A stretch of 64,000 nucleotides of DNA, taken from Dolomedes plantarius (Eukaryota > Arthropoda > Arachnida > Araneae > Dolomedidae). A program made the position numbers and the translations under genes. The notes beneath the pieces were generated by a model that was not told the DNA's origin, searched no databases, and saw only the letters and a list, made by a program, of their open reading frames with translations. Positions 61,260-64,000 of this stretch are shown here, piece by piece (the first letter of the stretch is position 1; every line of letters begins with the position of its first letter). Where the stretch lies: positions 87,629,642-87,693,641 of the forward strand of contig OU015498.1 of assembly GCA_907164885.2 (NCBI GenBank), written 5' to 3'.

Positions 61260-61553
61260 TATTTTCCTTACTTGAATACTACGTTTCTAGAAATGTGAAA
61301 ACGACGTATTGCTCCGGTCGTCTGAACTCCTAAACAAATACTATACCATGCCAACGTCATGTATGGCGTTACACGTAGAAAATTAGAAGTAAAACATTGC
61401 CTTTTATTAGCTATAAAATATGGTAGTACAAGGGCAATAAAAATTGCGTTCTTTGATCAGGAAATAATTCAACAAAACTTAACTTTTCCGATAAATCTTC
61501 TCAGCATAAATAGCAAAAAGGTTAATTATAAGGCATGTCGCATTGTATATATA

Positions 61554-61744
61554 CAGTAAAACATCTGTATTGCGGCCAGTAATGGTTCCGAAAAAAATGT
61601 GGCCATTTTGAGATGTCGCCGTAGAAAAGGGATTTCTTTCATAACATTAGCTGCCATGCGAGTCTTTATTTGATTCTGAATAAAATATGACCTTTTAGAG
61701 CTGTGGCCGTCGAATAGAGATAGCCAGCTAGAGAAGTTTCCCTG
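61554..61744. mobile_element. MITE (191 bp) with TA flanks
   Basis: CAGTAAAACATCTGTATTGC at the left and AGAAGTTTCCCTG at the right form imperfect inverted ends. TA lies on both sides. GGCC(A/G) motifs near each end ('GCGGCCAG', 'GTGGCCGTCG') fit a Tigger-like MITE. Confidence 0.75.
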
Positions 61745-61855
61745 TATATGCATACCTACCAGGTACAGGTCTTGGATTTAATGCAAAGAGCAGCGAGTAT
61801 ATTTTATTATTTTTTTTAATGTTATGTAGTGATTACATCACGTCCTTGATAAATA

Positions 61856-63337
61856 CACTAGTTATCAAAAATTAAGGAAAATCACAAAAAGAGGGATAAT
61901 ATGTTCAAAACTAGGCCAATCTGTTTAAAATTTGAATATGTTGTTAAGTAAAAGATGCTGAATAATATTACATTATGCAAAATAGTGGCGCTGCAGTCGG
62001 AATACGACATTTGCGAGGAGCATAAAAGTGCATGCCTCAGAACAAGGCGAGAATTGTCGCTGCGAGGCTGAGATTAGACATCTGGCATAGCCAAATTGTA
62101 ACAATGACCTCCAGGCATCATTTGACCGAAGAACTGCGATGGCGAACTATTGGGAGACTAGAGGCAGGACAAAGACAGAAGTGGCCAGATGGCTAAATGT
62201 GAGTCCGTCTGTGGTTCATAGACTTTGGCAACAATTTCTAACCACGGATTCGGCATCCAGGAGGTTCAGCCAAGGACGGCCATACGCTACGACGAGTGCC
62301 GAGGACCGACATTTGTCATGCGCACGAAGGAATAGAACCGTAACTCTGTCTGCAGATCCTCCCTCTCTGCAAGCTCTGGAAGGTTGGTATCAACGTCAAC
62401 CGTGCGTAGAAGGCGTCACGAAGGTGATCTTTTGCGAGGCGAACCATCCATTTGCGGTCCCGCTCACGGACCCGCCATAGGCAGGAACGTTTGCAGTGGG
62501 CACGTCAACATTCCACTATAACGGCGTGACATCGAATGGAGGGCTGTTCTCTTTACGGATGAGTCCAGGTTTAGCCTCCAAACCGATAGTAGGCGTATTT
62601 TGATTTGGAGAGAACCTGGAACTCGTTTTCATCCATCAGCACATCCGTGAAGAGATGCATTCGGATCAGGCAGTGTCTGTGTTTGTGGTGGTATCTCTTT
62701 GGGTGGACGCACAGACCTCCATGTCTTTCCCCAGTGGAAATGTTGAATGGAATGCTCACACCTATAGAGATGACATCCTTGATACTTATGTGTGCCCTTA
62801 TGCCGGGGCAATAGGTGATGCTTTCGTGCTAACAGGGCGATAACGCGAGACCGTCACCAGGGCTCACATCGTGGATGCTTATCTTGAGCAGGAAACAATT
62901 CAACGCAGGAGTGGCCAGCTCGATCACCGGGATCTGTGAATCCTATCGAGCATGTTTGGGACGCTTTAAGTCGACGTATAGCTGCTCTCGATCCTCCTCC
63001 TAGGACCCTAGCCACGCTTTCAACTGCTTTGCAAGAGCAAGGTTCTCACTTCCTACCGAAATAGACCGCATAATTCACAGCATCACACATCGCTGTATTG
63101 CTTCTCGGGGATCATACGCCATATTAAAGGTACTTTTCCTATACCAACTGACACATCCGGTTTGTTCTTGTATACATATGCTAGTTTCTATACACCATAA
63201 TTGTCTAGCTATTTCTTTTTATGCTATTTATACCTACCTATGTGTTGTATAATGTGTATAAGTTTCATTAAATTTTACGCTTAACTTTATGAGTAATCGC
63301 TATTTTTTGTGACTTTTCTTAATTTTGATAACCTCCA
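61856..63337 (+). mobile_element. Tc1/mariner element, copy C, ending next to dpp exon 4
   Basis: The left end reads CACTAGTTATCAAAAATTAA; the inner right end is TTAATTTTGATAAC, its reverse complement. 'AATCACAAAAA' and 'TTTTTTGTGACTT' also pair. TA lies on the left (61854-61855) and probably on the right (63338-63339); the last five bases are diverged. Confidence 0.85.
62139..63070 (+). pseudogene. Tc1-type transposase (copy C), broken
   Basis: The N-terminal block (62139-62480) reads MANYWETRGRTKTEVARWLN and VSPSVVHRLWQQF, a helix-turn-helix. Later blocks lie in other frames: a TDESRFSLQTD first-Asp motif near 62557, VVVSLWVDAQTSM near 62685, and a PVNPIEHVWDALSRR third-acidic motif near 62935. 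Several frameshifts make it inactive. Confidence 0.82.
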
Positions 63338-63358
63338 TATTTTCATCCTTTATTTTAG

Positions 63359-63496
63359 GACTGACAGTAAAAGTGCTGGACTCACTCGGACACGAATGGT
63401 CGAATCGAAGAGTTCATCGTTTACAAAACTTCAGAAAGCCAATACTAATTATCTTCAGCAAAGATCCCAAAATTACAAAAGTTGCAGCCTCTAGAA
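63359..63496 (+). CDS. dpp: dpp/BMP2/4-like ligand, exon 4 (prodomain)
   Basis: The acceptor catcctttattttag joins in phase 1. The exon encodes LTVKVLDSLGHEWSNRRVHR, then LQNFRKPILIIFSKDPKI and TKVAASR. KPILIIFSKD corresponds to the last prodomain strand of BMP2/4 (RPLLVTFGHD-like). A donor at CTAGAA/gtaagc ends the exon in phase 1. If unspliced, the frame stops at 63561 after 21 more codons. No furin site (R-X-X-R) or cystine-knot motif lies in the remaining 500 bp. At least one more exon with the about 110-residue mature ligand must therefore lie to the right. Confidence 0.88.
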
Positions 63497-64000
63497 GTAA
63501 GCTTCAAACATTTTGCTTCACTAACAGGAAAGAGGTTGAGGATGATTCGATGCACGGTTGATATTCGGGATGTATTGTACAGTGACTATAAAAACAAAAA
63601 TGTGTGATTGATTTCAATATTAATTTTCCTTGGTAGATTTAGGGTCATATTTCAAATTATCTCAGGATAAGGTAGCTTAAGTACGTTAATATACACAAAA
63701 TGCGCGATTATCCATGCATCGCGAGAGAAAACAGAGTTACGAATGAAATATAAATTATCAGAAAGAATGTCAATGTAACTCACAAAGAAATAAAACACTT
63801 TTTCTAGAATGAAAATTAAAAATCTATGCAAGTTTTTATTATTTTAATCAAGCCCAATTTAAACCCTTTAAGTACTTTATCTCAAAACCGCTGAATGCTA
63901 ATCCACAAATAATTTTTTACAGTACTCAAGGACATTTTTTAATCCCCCGTATTTTCTGATCTTTCGTGCAAACTCGGTCATTAATTTGTACGAATAATCA
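63497..64000. other. dpp-like intron 4, start
   Basis: It follows a gtaagc donor. AT-rich; no coding sequence. Confidence 0.55.

Noticed and set aside
63497..64000. Mature TGF-beta cystine-knot domain in the last 500 bp
   Set aside because: No Cys-spaced motif or furin site is present in any frame; the exon must lie outside the window.

Overview
This is AT-rich eukaryotic DNA from an animal, most likely an arthropod and probably an arachnid. The evidence is a decapentaplegic/BMP2/4-type TGF-beta ligand gene with introns of 10.7, 3.0 and 20.5 kb, and Tc1 transposases of a type I associate with spider genomes. The exact taxon cannot be fixed from the sequence.

The only clear host gene is the dpp/BMP2/4-like ligand on the + strand. 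Four coding exons can be read and joined in phase: 28548-28854, 39573-39712, 42709-42850 and 63359-63496. They encode about 242 residues: signal peptide and most of the prodomain. The cystine-knot mature domain must lie beyond the right edge. A second possible host coding segment lies on the - strand inside dpp intron 3. It is a 283-codon reading frame split into 55285-55641 and 44459-44945 (plus one 8-bp target copy) by a 10.3-kb hAT transposon, and the frame closes exactly when the transposon and one target-site copy are removed.

Most of the rest is transposable elements. From left to right: an autonomous-type Helitron on the - strand (213-4653) with OTU-domain and helicase remnants; a Tc1 element (6801-8179); a ZBED5-like hAT (9610-15745) carrying two Helitrons, a 13-unit minisatellite and a SINE; a piggyBac MITE (18902-19490); a Foldback-like element bounded by a perfect 27-bp inverted repeat (22849-26475); the upstream region and first exon of dpp; and, in intron 1, a Helitron interrupted by a Tc1 and a pogo element, followed by a second Helitron.

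Intron 2 holds a partial copy of exon 2 embedded in SINE sequence, two related Helitrons and a Tigger remnant. Intron 3 holds a four-deep stack: outer hAT (44954-55276), a SINE, an inverted hAT of the same family (47675-52203), and a Tc1 (48894-50352). It is followed by a second pogo copy, a second piggyBac MITE, a Tc1 with a solo LTR inside it, a small MITE, and a Tc1 that ends about 21 bp before exon 4. Insertion order can be read from target-site duplications at many of these boundaries.

No rRNA, genuine tRNA, CRISPR or prokaryotic operon features were seen.
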